Positions 35,737-44,492 of a stretch of DNA of 64,000 bases are shown here, in pieces. Both the position numbers and the translations under genes were made by a program. Below the pieces are notes generated by a model. The model was not told the DNA's origin and made no database searches. It saw nothing but the letters and a program-made list of their open reading frames with translations. Positions within the stretch are counted from its first letter, which is position 1; each line of letters opens with the position of its first letter. Source of the stretch: Udaeobacter sp963725505 (GTDB lineage: Bacteria; Verrucomicrobiota; Verrucomicrobiia; Chthoniobacterales; UBA10450). Location: the NCBI GenBank assembly GCA_963725505.1, contig CAVRYN010000003.1, positions 267,653 through 331,652 of the forward strand. Direction: 5' to 3'.

Positions 35737-36360
35737 ATGGTCGATATGCCAAGAGTGAGTGACATGAAAGAGCGCCTGACCGACGCGGCGTTGGATTTGA
35801 TGTGGGAAAACAGCTACGGCACCACCTCGGTGGACGCGATCTGCGAGCGGGCCGGCGCAAAAAAGGGAAGCTTTTATTATTTCTTCAAGTCGAAGTCCGA
35901 GCTCACCGCCGCTGCACTGGAAGCGGAATGGAACAAGAACAAGGCGAACATGGATGCTCTTTTCTCTCCAACAGTTCCACCTCTCGAGCGGTTCGATCAC
36001 TACTTTGATTATGTGCACGATCGTCTGGCCGAACTTCAGAAGAAGTGCGGTTCCATCCTGGGTTGCCCGCTGTTGAGCATCGGGAGTGAAGTGAGCACGC
36101 AGGATCAGGGCGTGCGGGCTACCGTTGAACACATCTGGGATCGGAAAATAAAGTATTTCGAGTCCGCTATTCGGGACGCGCATGCGCAAGGATTGCTTGT
36201 GGCGCCGGATCCAGAAGCGAAGGCGAGGGCGCTCTTTGCCTGCTACCACGGGACACTCGCTCAAGCGCGAATTCAAAACGACGTCGAGTTGATCCGCGAT
36301 TTCAAGCTGGTGGCCAGGGATGTTTTGGGGGTGAAAGATGCCCATGCTGTCTCTTCATAA
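35737..36360 (+). CDS. TetR/AcrR-family transcriptional regulator
   Basis: 207 residues. N-terminal HTH (DMKERLTDAALDLMWENSYG, TTSVDAICERAGAKKGSFYYFF, KSKSELTAAALEAEW), then the ligand domain with FACYHGTLAQARIQNDVELI. The binding core resembles NemR-type repressors, which sense electrophiles, but this is inference. An operator-like palindrome sits just upstream and another just downstream, before the gene at 36433, suggesting that it controls itself and the following stress-related cluster. Confidence 0.92.
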   Translation: MVDMPRVSDMKERLTDAALDLMWENSYGTTSVDAICERAGAKKGSFYYFFKSKSELTAAALEAEWNKNKANMDALFSPTVPPLERFDHYFDYVHDRLAELQKKCGSILGCPLLSIGSEVSTQDQGVRATVEHIWDRKIKYFESAIRDAHAQGLLVAPDPEAKARALFACYHGTLAQARIQNDVELIRDFKLVARDVLGVKDAHAVSS

Positions 36361-36381
36361 CTCTTTTTTTTTGCCGATGTT

Positions 36382-36403
36382 TATAGACGACCAGTCAAAT
36401 ATA
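36382..36403. promoter_or_regulatory. Second operator-like site, between TetR and the next gene
   Basis: Contains GACGACCAGTC, which matches the reverse complement of the first site (GACCGACCAGTC) with one base missing, flanked by TATA and ATATA. It is placed 30 bases before the start at 36433. Confidence 0.55.
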
Positions 36404-36432
36404 AATCAACAGAAACCAAGAAAACTCAGCCC

Positions 36433-36759
36433 ATGAAAACTGACAAACAAAATCAATCAGCACTAGTTTTCCTCCAGACGGTCTCAGTTGCCGTCGCCCA
36501 ACTGAAACAACGATTGCAGCAGGATTATGAACAGGCTTACCCGGACCTGCGCGAAATCATTCACCTCGTGCTCGACGAGGAAGAAGCGAACGCCTGGGAG
36601 CTTTCGTTGTTCCCACATCTGCTTCTCCCCGATCTGGTCGAAGCGCACATCAGCAACCTGAATCTTCACCCGATCGAGACGAGGCATGACGACGTCTTTG
36701 CGCCGCATGGCTTCAATGGAATCGAAACTCGCCAATCGGCTTTCGCTTTATGTGGATAG
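36433..36759 (+). CDS. Hypothetical protein, 108 residues
   Basis: Not recognised. Predicted soluble, acidic helical N-terminal half (SVAVAQLKQRLQQDYEQ, REIIHLVLDEEEANAWE) and a conserved-looking C-terminal segment (FPHLLLPDLVEAHISNLNL, DDVFAPHGF). No signal peptide. It follows the TetR gene with an operator-like site in between, and precedes the peptidoglycan-binding protein gene by 39 bases; a shared transcript is possible. Confidence 0.65.
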   Translation: MKTDKQNQSALVFLQTVSVAVAQLKQRLQQDYEQAYPDLREIIHLVLDEEEANAWELSLFPHLLLPDLVEAHISNLNLHPIETRHDDVFAPHGFNGIETRQSAFALCG

Positions 36760-36798
36760 TCAACCAACAAACAAATCAACTCAAAGGAACTCAAAATC

Positions 36799-37677
36799 AT
36801 GAAAACTAAATTCTATTGGGTCGCACTCCTTGCGAGCGCGGCCATGATTGCTCAAGCAAACGCAGGCGGCCGTTATGGAGGCGGTGGAGGAGGGTTCGCC
36901 GCGCGGGTTGCTCCTGCGCGCGCGGCGGTGCCATCGTTCAACTCTGCGGCGAGTCGAAGTTTCGGCAGTGGCAGGATGGTTTATTCAGGCCAACGCTTCT
37001 CGCCAACCACTCTGCGTTCGCCATCATCAGCGGCGCCTCGGCAATATTACATCAATCCGAATGCCAGCACGCGTCAGTTGGCACGCGCAAATATCAATCG
37101 CGCCGATCATCCCGCTCGATTCTCGAACGGCGGAAATCGCGCGACAACAAATATGCGACGCCAGGGAAATGGGCCGGGCCAAATCAGGAACGGAAACAAT
37201 CTGTCTTCCAACTGGCGAGATCACATCGTCGCGCGGCATTCGGCCGATTGGCACCGCGACTGGGATCGGCGGCACAGACATTTCGACCACGGTCACGTCT
37301 TTGTTTTCATCGATGGCTTCTGGTGGGGATTAGATCCCGGATTCTACCCGTACTACGCTTACGGCAACTATCCGTACGATGACTACGGTTACGCCAACAA
37401 CGGTTATCCGTATGATTACTACCAGTATTCCCCGTACAACGATGATGACGAGCAGGGCTACGCTCCTTCGGATCAGGACGCGAATAATGCGACCGTAAGC
37501 GCAGTTCAATCAAAGCTTGCGAAGCTTGGTTACTATGGCGGCGCGATCGACGGAGTTGCTGGAGACGAAACCCAGGCCGCTCTGGCGCGTTATCAAGAAG
37601 AACACGACTTGAGCGTCACAGGGACACTTACCGCCGCGACGCTTCAATCCCTCGGATTGAAGCCAACGGCGAGCTAG
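36799..37677 (+). CDS. Secreted peptidoglycan-binding-domain protein, paralogue 1
   Basis: 292 residues. Signal peptide to about residue 22 (ASAAMIAQANA), a Gly/Arg/Ser-rich middle, an aromatic Tyr/Pro/Asp-rich stretch (FYPYYAYGNYPYDDYGYANN) and a C-terminal PG_binding_1 domain (VQSKLAKLGYYGGAIDGVAG, ETQAALARYQEEHDLSVTG). It probably binds cell-wall glycan. Its first about 20 codons are nearly identical to those of the paralogue at 39328, and the RBS AAAGGA is the same. Confidence 0.85.
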   Translation: MKTKFYWVALLASAAMIAQANAGGRYGGGGGGFAARVAPARAAVPSFNSAASRSFGSGRMVYSGQRFSPTTLRSPSSAAPRQYYINPNASTRQLARANINRADHPARFSNGGNRATTNMRRQGNGPGQIRNGNNLSSNWRDHIVARHSADWHRDWDRRHRHFDHGHVFVFIDGFWWGLDPGFYPYYAYGNYPYDDYGYANNGYPYDYYQYSPYNDDDEQGYAPSDQDANNATVSAVQSKLAKLGYYGGAIDGVAGDETQAALARYQEEHDLSVTGTLTAATLQSLGLKPTAS

Positions 37678-37736
37678 CCGGAAGAGTGTCCCGTCACCAC
37701 GAAACCTTCCCAAGCACAACAAATGAAAGGAACACA

Positions 37737-38492
37737 ATGAACAACAAAACATTCTCAGGCAAAGTTGCACTGGTGACCGGAGGAACTTCCGGCATCGGTA
37801 AAACGACAGCGATCGCGTTTGCGCGCGCCGGCGCAAAAGTAGTTTTGAGCGGCCGCCGCGAAAAAGAAGGCGCGCAAGTTGTCGCCGAAATTAAAAAACT
37901 AGGCGGCGATGCGGCATTCGTCCGTGCCGACGTCGCGAAAGACGCGGACGTGAAAGCGATGGTCAAGTTCGCGGTCGACAAATTCGGCAAGCTCGACATC
38001 GCGTTTAACAACGCCGGCGTCGAATGGAAAGGCCCGCTCGAACAGGCGACTGAGGCCGAATATCGACGCATTTTCGACATCAACGTGTGGGGCGTTCTCA
38101 ATTCGATGCGCCACGAAATTCCAGTGATGCTCAAGAACGGTGGCGGCGCCATCGTCAACACCTCGAGCGTAGCCGGTCACGTCGGCCTCGCGCAGGTAAG
38201 CGTTTACATCGCTTCCAAACACGCGGTCGAAGGCCTGACAAAATCCCTCGCGCTGGAATTCGCGAAGCAAAACATCCGCATCAACGCGATTGCTCCAGGA
38301 GCGATCGCTACCGAAATGTTCGATCGTTTCGCCGGGGATGAGTTGCGTGATCAGATCGTTTCGATCGTTCCGGTCGGGCGGGTCGGCGCGAGCGACGAGA
38401 TCGCCGCGGCGGTTCTCTATCTAGCGTCTGATGCCGCGAAATTCACAACGGGCACATCGCTGGTAGTCGACGGAGGCTTCATCGCAGGATGA
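37737..38492 (+). CDS. Short-chain dehydrogenase/reductase (SDR) 1
   Basis: 251 residues, Rossmann fold. Cofactor motif VTGGTSGIG, NNAG motif, catalytic Ser in NTSSVAG and Tyr/Lys in VYIASK. End motif ASDAAKFTTGTSLVVDGG is typical of SDR oxidoreductases such as glucose 1-dehydrogenase-like enzymes. NAD(P)H-dependent; substrate unknown. ATG at 37737 has the RBS AAAGGAAC. Tandem with the SDR at 38527. Confidence 0.92.
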   Translation: MNNKTFSGKVALVTGGTSGIGKTTAIAFARAGAKVVLSGRREKEGAQVVAEIKKLGGDAAFVRADVAKDADVKAMVKFAVDKFGKLDIAFNNAGVEWKGPLEQATEAEYRRIFDINVWGVLNSMRHEIPVMLKNGGGAIVNTSSVAGHVGLAQVSVYIASKHAVEGLTKSLALEFAKQNIRINAIAPGAIATEMFDRFAGDELRDQIVSIVPVGRVGASDEIAAAVLYLASDAAKFTTGTSLVVDGGFIAG

Positions 38493-38526
38493 ATCAGGTC
38501 AATGAAACAAAGCTGAAAGGAACGAA

Positions 38527-39282
38527 ATGAAAAACGGAAAACTAAGTGGAAAAGTTGCAGTGGTAACGGGCGCGTCGAAGGGAATCGGCGCGGGGATTGC
38601 GAAGCAGTTGGCGGCCGAAGGCGCTGCGGTCGTGGTAAATTACGCGTCGTCTAAATCGGACGCCGACAAAGTTATCGATGAAATCGCGAAAGCAGGCGGT
38701 AAAGCCGTCGCGGTTCAAGGCAGCGTCGCAAAAAAAGCCGACGTCGAAAAACTTTTCGTCGACGCGGAGAAAGCGTTCGGCAAGATCGACATCCTCGTCA
38801 ACAACGCGGGCGTTTACGAATTCGCGCCGGTGGAGGATGCGACCGAGCAACAATTTCACCGAATGTTCGACACGAACGTTCTTGGAATCATTCTCGCGAC
38901 CCAAGAAGCACTGAAACACTTCAATTCGAACGGCGGGAGCATTATCAACATCAGTTCGCTCGCCAGCTCGCTCACGCCGCCGACCGCGGTCGTTTACAAC
39001 GCTACCAAGGGAGCGGTCGATGCGATCACGCGCACCCTGGCGAAAGAGCTCGGGCCGCGAAAAATTCGCGTGAACTCCATCAATCCAGGCATGGTCATTA
39101 CCGAAGGCGTCGTGACTGGTGGATTTCATGAGAGCGAGTTCCGAACGATGTTGGAATCGCAGACGCCGCTGGGCCGTGTCGGACAAACCGACGACATCGC
39201 GCCGGCCGCGGTATTCTTCGCTTCAGACGATTCGAAATGGATCAGCGGAGAAACGCTTCTCATCGCGGGAGGATTGCGCTAA
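38527..39282 (+). CDS. Short-chain dehydrogenase/reductase (SDR) 2, FabG-like
   Basis: 251 residues. VTGASKGIGAGIA, NNAGVYEF, ISSLAS and VYNATK show an intact catalytic set. The closest look is to 3-oxoacyl-ACP reductase-like SDRs of stress operons. It is 34 bases after SDR 1 with an identical RBS (GAAAGGAACG), so the pair is probably one transcript. Substrate not told. Confidence 0.92.
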   Translation: MKNGKLSGKVAVVTGASKGIGAGIAKQLAAEGAAVVVNYASSKSDADKVIDEIAKAGGKAVAVQGSVAKKADVEKLFVDAEKAFGKIDILVNNAGVYEFAPVEDATEQQFHRMFDTNVLGIILATQEALKHFNSNGGSIINISSLASSLTPPTAVVYNATKGAVDAITRTLAKELGPRKIRVNSINPGMVITEGVVTGGFHESEFRTMLESQTPLGRVGQTDDIAPAAVFFASDDSKWISGETLLIAGGLR

Positions 39283-39327
39283 TATAGACAGCAAAAACGC
39301 TTCATTAACGCGAAAGGAAATTAAACC

Positions 39328-40362
39328 ATGAAAACTAAATCCTTGTCGGTCGCACTTGTCGCTAGCGCAGCGATGATTGTTCAAGCAAATCCAGGAGCCT
39401 ACCGCGGCGGTGGAGGGGGTTCTCGTGGCGGTGCAGTTGCACACGCCGCTCCGGCCGCTCACGCTCCGGTGCGTGCCGGCGGCTTTTCATCGATGCACTC
39501 TATGCCGACGCGCAGCTTCGGCGGCAGGATGATTTATCCGGGCCAGCCCTATTCGTCATTTGGAATGCGTTCGTACCGGCCGACTGGGTTTCGCCAGCCT
39601 TCGATTTATCCAAATCGCGTCACGTTTACCCGCTCAGGTCCATACACTGCGGCGACCATCAGACAACCTAATCAAAGTAATCGATTCCCGCGGTTTGCGA
39701 ATTACAGAAACCCAGCCGCGACAAGTGTGTGGAACCAGCGAAATACCGGAAGTCAGTTCCGGAGTGGCAACAATCGTCTTCGTGGTGACTGGCAAAAACA
39801 TGTGTTCGCGCAAGGTTCGGGGGACTGGCATCGCGGTTGGGACCGCCATAGCGACCATTGGTGGAATGGCCACCGGTGCTGCTTCATCAACGGATCTTGG
39901 GTGATCTTCAATATTGGATTTGATCCGTGGTGGCCGTATTCGGGCTACTACCCAGACTACTACGCCTCCGGCTCGCCGTACTACGGTTACGATTACCCGT
40001 ATTCGTACAATTATGACCCCGGTTACGACAATTCCGGCGATTACCAAGGTCAGATGTATTACGATCAAAACAGCTATCCCGATCAATCGCAGGGCTACTA
40101 CGATTCCAGTGTTTACCAAACCGAAGCGTACTACGATCCGAACGGCTACAGCGATCAATCGCAATCAAACTACTCCATCGTTGTCGCCGCGCAGGAGCGA
40201 CTCGCGCGAGAAGGCTATTATCACGGCGACAGTGACGGAGCGCTTAGCCCCGAGATGCAGAAGGCGGTTAGGCGTTATCAAAGCACCAACGGCTTGCGCG
40301 CTACTGGCTACCTCGACACAGAGACCCTGGCGGTAATGGGGCTACGAAAAGCGAGTTACTAA
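39328..40362 (+). CDS. Secreted peptidoglycan-binding-domain protein, paralogue 2
   Basis: 344 residues. Same layout as the protein at 36799: signal peptide (SVALVASAAMIVQANP), Gly-rich and His/Trp-rich middle (HVFAQGSGDWHRGWDRHSDH), long Tyr/Asp/Gln repeats (YDQNSYPDQSQGYYD) and a C-terminal PG_binding_1 domain (AQERLAREGYYHGDSDG, MQKAVRRYQSTNGLRATG). The two paralogues flank the SDR pair, so the cluster arose partly by duplication. Cell-envelope localisation is likely. Confidence 0.85.
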   Translation: MKTKSLSVALVASAAMIVQANPGAYRGGGGGSRGGAVAHAAPAAHAPVRAGGFSSMHSMPTRSFGGRMIYPGQPYSSFGMRSYRPTGFRQPSIYPNRVTFTRSGPYTAATIRQPNQSNRFPRFANYRNPAATSVWNQRNTGSQFRSGNNRLRGDWQKHVFAQGSGDWHRGWDRHSDHWWNGHRCCFINGSWVIFNIGFDPWWPYSGYYPDYYASGSPYYGYDYPYSYNYDPGYDNSGDYQGQMYYDQNSYPDQSQGYYDSSVYQTEAYYDPNGYSDQSQSNYSIVVAAQERLAREGYYHGDSDGALSPEMQKAVRRYQSTNGLRATGYLDTETLAVMGLRKASY

Positions 40363-40416
40363 CACGGAAACCAACCCACAACCTCAGAAACAGTCAGACA
40401 ACAATGTAGCGATATT

Positions 40417-40953
40417 ATGAACAAACCTAATTCGAAGAAAAGATTGGAGCTCGCGCAGAGACGCGACGCACCGCTGGCGACGCGAACGGATCTGTCGGCT
40501 GCGGCCGTCAAAGACATAAGCGGCACGATGAATGCCATCCTCGCCGATGTGTTCGCGCTGTACGTGAAGACGAAAAATTTCCACTGGCACATGAGCGGCC
40601 CACATTTCCGCGATTACCATTTGCTCCTCGACGAGCAGGCCGACCAGCTTTTCGCGATGACAGATCCGGTCGCGGAGCGCGTCCGCAAGTTGGGCGGAAT
40701 CACGCTGCACTCTATTGGCGAGATCTCTCGTAATCAGCGCGTCCTCGATAACGATGCGGAATATGTTGAGCCATTGGACATGCTCGCGGAATTAGCAGAA
40801 GACAATAGGACCCTGGCCGCGCGCCTGCGCGAGGCCCACAACGTGTGTGAGGAACACCGCGACGTCGCCACGACCAGTCTGATCGAAATTTGGATCGACG
40901 AAACAGAGCGTCGGGCGTGGTTCCTCTTCGAAGCAACGCGTCGAGCGAATTAA
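40417..40953 (+). CDS. dps: Dps-like ferritin / DNA starvation protein
   Basis: 178 residues. Four-helix ferritin-like fold with the Dps ferroxidase signature VKTKNFHWHMSGPHFRDYH (His) and HLLLDEQADQLFAMTD (Asp/Glu), with a Lys/Arg-rich N-terminal tail that may contact DNA. It stores iron and protects DNA against peroxide. It comes last in the SDR/peptidoglycan-binding cluster, in keeping with a stress-response theme. Confidence 0.93.
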   Translation: MNKPNSKKRLELAQRRDAPLATRTDLSAAAVKDISGTMNAILADVFALYVKTKNFHWHMSGPHFRDYHLLLDEQADQLFAMTDPVAERVRKLGGITLHSIGEISRNQRVLDNDAEYVEPLDMLAELAEDNRTLAARLREAHNVCEEHRDVATTSLIEIWIDETERRAWFLFEATRRAN

Positions 40954-40997
40954 TTTCAGTGCCGGGATTTCGTTCGGGAACTTCCGGCCGCGTGCTT

Positions 40998-42587
40998 TTA
41001 CGCTGGCCGCTGAAGCCCGGCTTCGGCCAGGTCAATATCACGTTGGATCCGGCGCAAGGCCTGGTCGCTGATGGCCTCTTCGTTGCGTAATGTGATTACG
41101 GTATCACGTTCTGTTTGCAACATCTCGCGGGCCAATTCCTCAAAGTCCTGGGAGTACAATCGGCTGATGCTTTCTTCGTGCGCGCCTCCACCTCGCAGTT
41201 GCTCGATGCGGTCAACGTATTCTGTACGAAGCCGCTCGATAGTCTGAGGTCTGGCCTGATTCAACGATCCAATTGCGTCAAGACGAGCCAGGGCAGCTTC
41301 GTTGGCCTTCAAACGCGCCAACCTCTCCTCTTTTTCCGTGGTGTGGTCGTCCGCAATTTTAAGCCAACGAACCAAGGGCGTAAGAGTGAGTCCTTGCACA
41401 ACAAGCGTTAGGAAGATAACGCAGAAGGTCAGCAACAGAATAACATCGCGACCGGGAAATGGTTTGCCACCAGGCAAGAGAAACGGAATTGCTAACGCGC
41501 CTGCCAGCGAATCCGCACCGCGCATCCCAGTCCATGCGATTAAAGCTGTGTGTTGCCAGGGAACGCGGCCTTTACTGCGGAACTTTCGGCTAACCAGACG
41601 CGGCAGATAGCTGGACCCAAAGATCCAGATAAAACGAACCAGCACAATGACTGACACCACCAATATCGCCAGCATCGCCACTCGAATCTCCTCGCTCGGA
41701 GCGAGCGCATGGATCACCTGGGGAAGTTGCAGTCCGATGAGCATGAACAGCACACCGTTGAGAATGAATACGACCATTTCCCAAACTGGCAGCGCTTGCA
41801 GCCTCATGCGTGCACTTAGGATACGCGGTGCTCGCCACCCGTAATAAATGCCGGCAATGACGACCGCCAGGATTCCAGAAACGTGGACCGCTTCGCCGCT
41901 GAAATACGCAACATAGGGCGTAAGCAGCGAGAACATTGTTTGAACCGGCGGATCGTCCATGCGCTTTTGTACTTGCGTTGCCAGCCAGCCCACTGCGAGA
42001 CCGACACACACGCCGCCCGCGGCCACAAAAAGAAACTGCAATCCTGCTTGTGCCAAGGAAAAGCTTCCGGTTAATACGGCAGCCACAGCGAAGCGGAAGG
42101 AAATGAAAGATGTGGCGTCGTTGATCAGACTCTCTCCCTCCAGAATGACAATTATCTTGCGGGGCACTCGCAAACTTTGAGTCACCGCCAGCGCGGCCAC
42201 TGCATCTGGCGGCGAGATGAGCGCACCAAACACGAAACCGACCGCCAAAGGTAATCCGACCAGAGAATGGAACAGGCAAGCCGTCGCAGCCATCGTCAAA
42301 AGAACCAGGACGATCGCCAGGAGAAGAATTGGTTGAAGGTTCGCCCGGAAATCTCTCCATGAAGTGAACACAGCGGCGGGATAGATCAGGGGCGGAAGGA
42401 ACAGATTAAAGACCAGTTGAGGATCGAGCCGAATTGCAGGAAGGCCGGGAATCAGAGCGAGGATCAAACCACCGATGGTCAGCAGGATCGGATAAGGAAC
42501 CCGAATCTTCCGAGCGACAAGCGCCAGCAAAGCCACCGCGACCAGGCAAATCAGGATCAACTCGGTCTTGCCTATCACGATTGCCAT
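40998..42587 (-). CDS. Na+/H+ antiporter, CPA1 type
   Basis: About 529 residues, 12-13 membrane helices. VFNLFLPPLIYPAAVFTSW, GFVFGALISPPDAVAALAV (ion-site PPDA) and ILEGESLINDATSFISF (ND motif) are the hallmarks of CPA1 antiporters. A cytoplasmic tail with a predicted helix (EKEERLARLKANEAALARL) follows. It exchanges Na+ for H+ to hold internal pH and salt. ATG 42587 is preferred over GTG 42593. Confidence 0.92.
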   Translation of the reverse strand: MAIVIGKTELILICLVAVALLALVARKIRVPYPILLTIGGLILALIPGLPAIRLDPQLVFNLFLPPLIYPAAVFTSWRDFRANLQPILLLAIVLVLLTMAATACLFHSLVGLPLAVGFVFGALISPPDAVAALAVTQSLRVPRKIIVILEGESLINDATSFISFRFAVAAVLTGSFSLAQAGLQFLFVAAGGVCVGLAVGWLATQVQKRMDDPPVQTMFSLLTPYVAYFSGEAVHVSGILAVVIAGIYYGWRAPRILSARMRLQALPVWEMVVFILNGVLFMLIGLQLPQVIHALAPSEEIRVAMLAILVVSVIVLVRFIWIFGSSYLPRLVSRKFRSKGRVPWQHTALIAWTGMRGADSLAGALAIPFLLPGGKPFPGRDVILLLTFCVIFLTLVVQGLTLTPLVRWLKIADDHTTEKEERLARLKANEAALARLDAIGSLNQARPQTIERLRTEYVDRIEQLRGGGAHEESISRLYSQDFEELAREMLQTERDTVITLRNEEAISDQALRRIQRDIDLAEAGLQRPA

Positions 42588-42770
42588 CGTCACCGAGCCT
42601 CGCCGGAATTAGATCAGGCGTCCAGAAACCAATCTGCCCGCCGGCTCTCGATCAAAGATTCACAGAAACTTCACGTGACGACGACAGCCTGAAGGACGAA
42701 GATTCGACAGCGTTAACTCTGCCACGAGCGGCAGATTTCTAGTGCAATCTAAAACTGAAAGGAAATTGCA

Positions 42771-43607
42771 ATGCCATACGTAACCGCAGGAAAAGAAAAC
42801 GGAGAGAACATTGAAATCTATTATAAAGATTGGGGCAAAGGGCAGCCCATCGTCTTCAGCCACGGGTGGCCGCTATCAGCGGATGATTGGGACCCACAGA
42901 TGCTTTTTTTCCTCAGCAAAGGCTATCGCGTCATCGCGACTGATCGCCGCGGACATGGTCGCTCGAGTCAAACCGGCGACGGACATGACATGGACCACTA
43001 TGCCGATGATCTGAAGGCCGTCACCGATCATCTCAACTTGAAGGATGCAATTCACGTCGGTCATTCGACCGGCGGTGGCCAGGTCGTGCATTATCTCGGC
43101 CGTCATGGGGACAACAATGTGGCGAAGGCGGCGATCATCAGTGCGGTGCCGCCGTTGATGGTGAAGACTCCGGCCAATCCATTGGGCACGCCGAAATCGG
43201 TATTCGACGATCTTCAGGCCCAGCTCGCCGCCAACCGTGCGAAGTTTTATTACGATCTGCCGGCCGGTCCGTTCTACGGCTTCAACCGTCCCGGCGTCAA
43301 AACGATCGAGCCTCTCATTTGGAATTGGTGGCGCCAGGGCATGATGGGCGGCGCCAAGGCGGGTTATGACGGCATCGTCGCCTTCTCGCAAACCGACTTC
43401 ACCGAGGATCTGAAAAAGATCAACGTGCCGGTTCTGGTCATGCATAGCGAGGATGACCAGATCGTGCCCTATCAGGCTGCTGGTCCACTCTCAGCCAAGC
43501 TCCTCAAGAACGGCACGCTGAAGACGTACAAGGACTACCCGCACGGCATGATTACGACGCAAGCCGACGTCATCAACGCCGACCTGCTCGCGTTCATCAA
43601 ATCATGA
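42771..43607 (+). CDS. Alpha/beta hydrolase, non-haem chloroperoxidase type
   Basis: 278 residues. Nucleophile elbow VGHSTGGGQ (Ser99), oxyanion region FSHGWPLSADDW, acid in MHSEDDQIVP and final His in DYPHGM. Matches the cofactor-free haloperoxidase/esterase group. The RBS GAAAGGA precedes ATG by seven bases. The stop overlaps the next ATG (ATGA). The natural substrate is unknown. Confidence 0.92.
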   Translation: MPYVTAGKENGENIEIYYKDWGKGQPIVFSHGWPLSADDWDPQMLFFLSKGYRVIATDRRGHGRSSQTGDGHDMDHYADDLKAVTDHLNLKDAIHVGHSTGGGQVVHYLGRHGDNNVAKAAIISAVPPLMVKTPANPLGTPKSVFDDLQAQLAANRAKFYYDLPAGPFYGFNRPGVKTIEPLIWNWWRQGMMGGAKAGYDGIVAFSQTDFTEDLKKINVPVLVMHSEDDQIVPYQAAGPLSAKLLKNGTLKTYKDYPHGMITTQADVINADLLAFIKS

Positions 43608-43795
43608 ATCAAGGAATTGATTGTAATGATACTCGAGCGACAAAAAAAATCCATCCAAGCAAACGTCCAACTGAGGTGCCTTTAGACGAAACTCGTGTTG
43701 AATTTGATGAGGACAAGATCGATAGAATCGTGAGCGATGTTCGCGACGAGGCTCACCTGAATGCTCGTCGCGCAACTCAAGGTAAATACGAATAG
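43604..43795 (+). CDS. Small hypothetical protein, 63 residues
   Basis: Overlaps the hydrolase stop by four bases (ATGA), which supports it being a gene. Highly charged, no signal peptide or membrane segment; the C-terminal half (DETRVEFDEDKIDRIVSDVRDEA) is predicted helical. Family unknown. Confidence 0.6.
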   Translation: MNQGIDCNDTRATKKIHPSKRPTEVPLDETRVEFDEDKIDRIVSDVRDEAHLNARRATQGKYE

Positions 43796-43810
43796 GAAGC
43801 TGGTTAAATT

Positions 43811-44221
43811 ATGAGAAAAAATCCGCTGAACAAAGGTATCATAATGGAGAACGCTGCTGGGATTGGGACGGTGACCTCTGAGATGGTTGAAGCCCGTGCG
43901 CGCGAGTTAGCCGCGATTAACGGTCGTCCTTCTTCCGAACCGTCCGAGGCTGACTATCAACAGGCCAAACGTGAGCTGACAGGAGAAGCTGAAACGGATC
44001 CGCAGGAAGAGAGTAGTGAATCCGTACCCGATTCGGACGGTTGGAATCCCGTGCCGGGCTCGACCGGACGGCAAGCAGCAGACTCCCTCGGAGAAGATGA
44101 AGATGCCGAGGGACGGAGCGAGAGTGCGCAGATGTTCGAAGAAGGCGTCACCGAAGCGGAGCACGATCAAATGCGTCAGGCATCCCGGGCAGACGAGAAG
44201 AGCGACGAACCAGAGCCATAA
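43811..44221 (+). CDS. Small acidic hypothetical protein, 136 residues
   Basis: N-terminal helix with SEMVEARARELAAINGR and ADYQQAKREL, then a low-complexity acidic tail rich in Glu, Ser and Asp. It has no signal peptide and may be a disordered cytoplasmic protein. Short 15-base gap to the preceding gene, so co-transcription is likely. The true start may be the second Met (MENAAGIGTV), 11 codons in. Family not known to me. Confidence 0.55.
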   Translation: MRKNPLNKGIIMENAAGIGTVTSEMVEARARELAAINGRPSSEPSEADYQQAKRELTGEAETDPQEESSESVPDSDGWNPVPGSTGRQAADSLGEDEDAEGRSESAQMFEEGVTEAEHDQMRQASRADEKSDEPEP

Positions 44222-44318
44222 CTCGCGCGCGCTGCTTCAAAGCGCGACCGCGAACCGCAATCGAAAAAGCCATTCGCGCCTAGCGCGCGCACAGGGGGTT
44301 GTTGGCGGAAGTCGTTAC

Positions 44319-44339
44319 TATACGTGAATCACGTATAGC
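44319..44339. promoter_or_regulatory. Perfect 21-bp palindrome CTATACGTGA-N-TCACGTATAG
   Basis: Ten bases on each side match exactly around one central base. It is located in the 270-base gap upstream of the hydrolase at 44493 and looks like an operator for a dimeric regulator. No regulator gene is next to it. Confidence 0.65.
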
Positions 44340-44492
44340 ATCATGATAGCTGCGATATCGTTCTCTTGTAGCCGCGGCCTATCACCGTCGATGCAGACTT
44401 TACCGCTGTTGCGACAATTGCTAGAACCTCATCGGCTAGTCTAAGGCTATGCGCGCTGGCATCTGCCATCACTCGGCTGCACAGTCCGCTGC

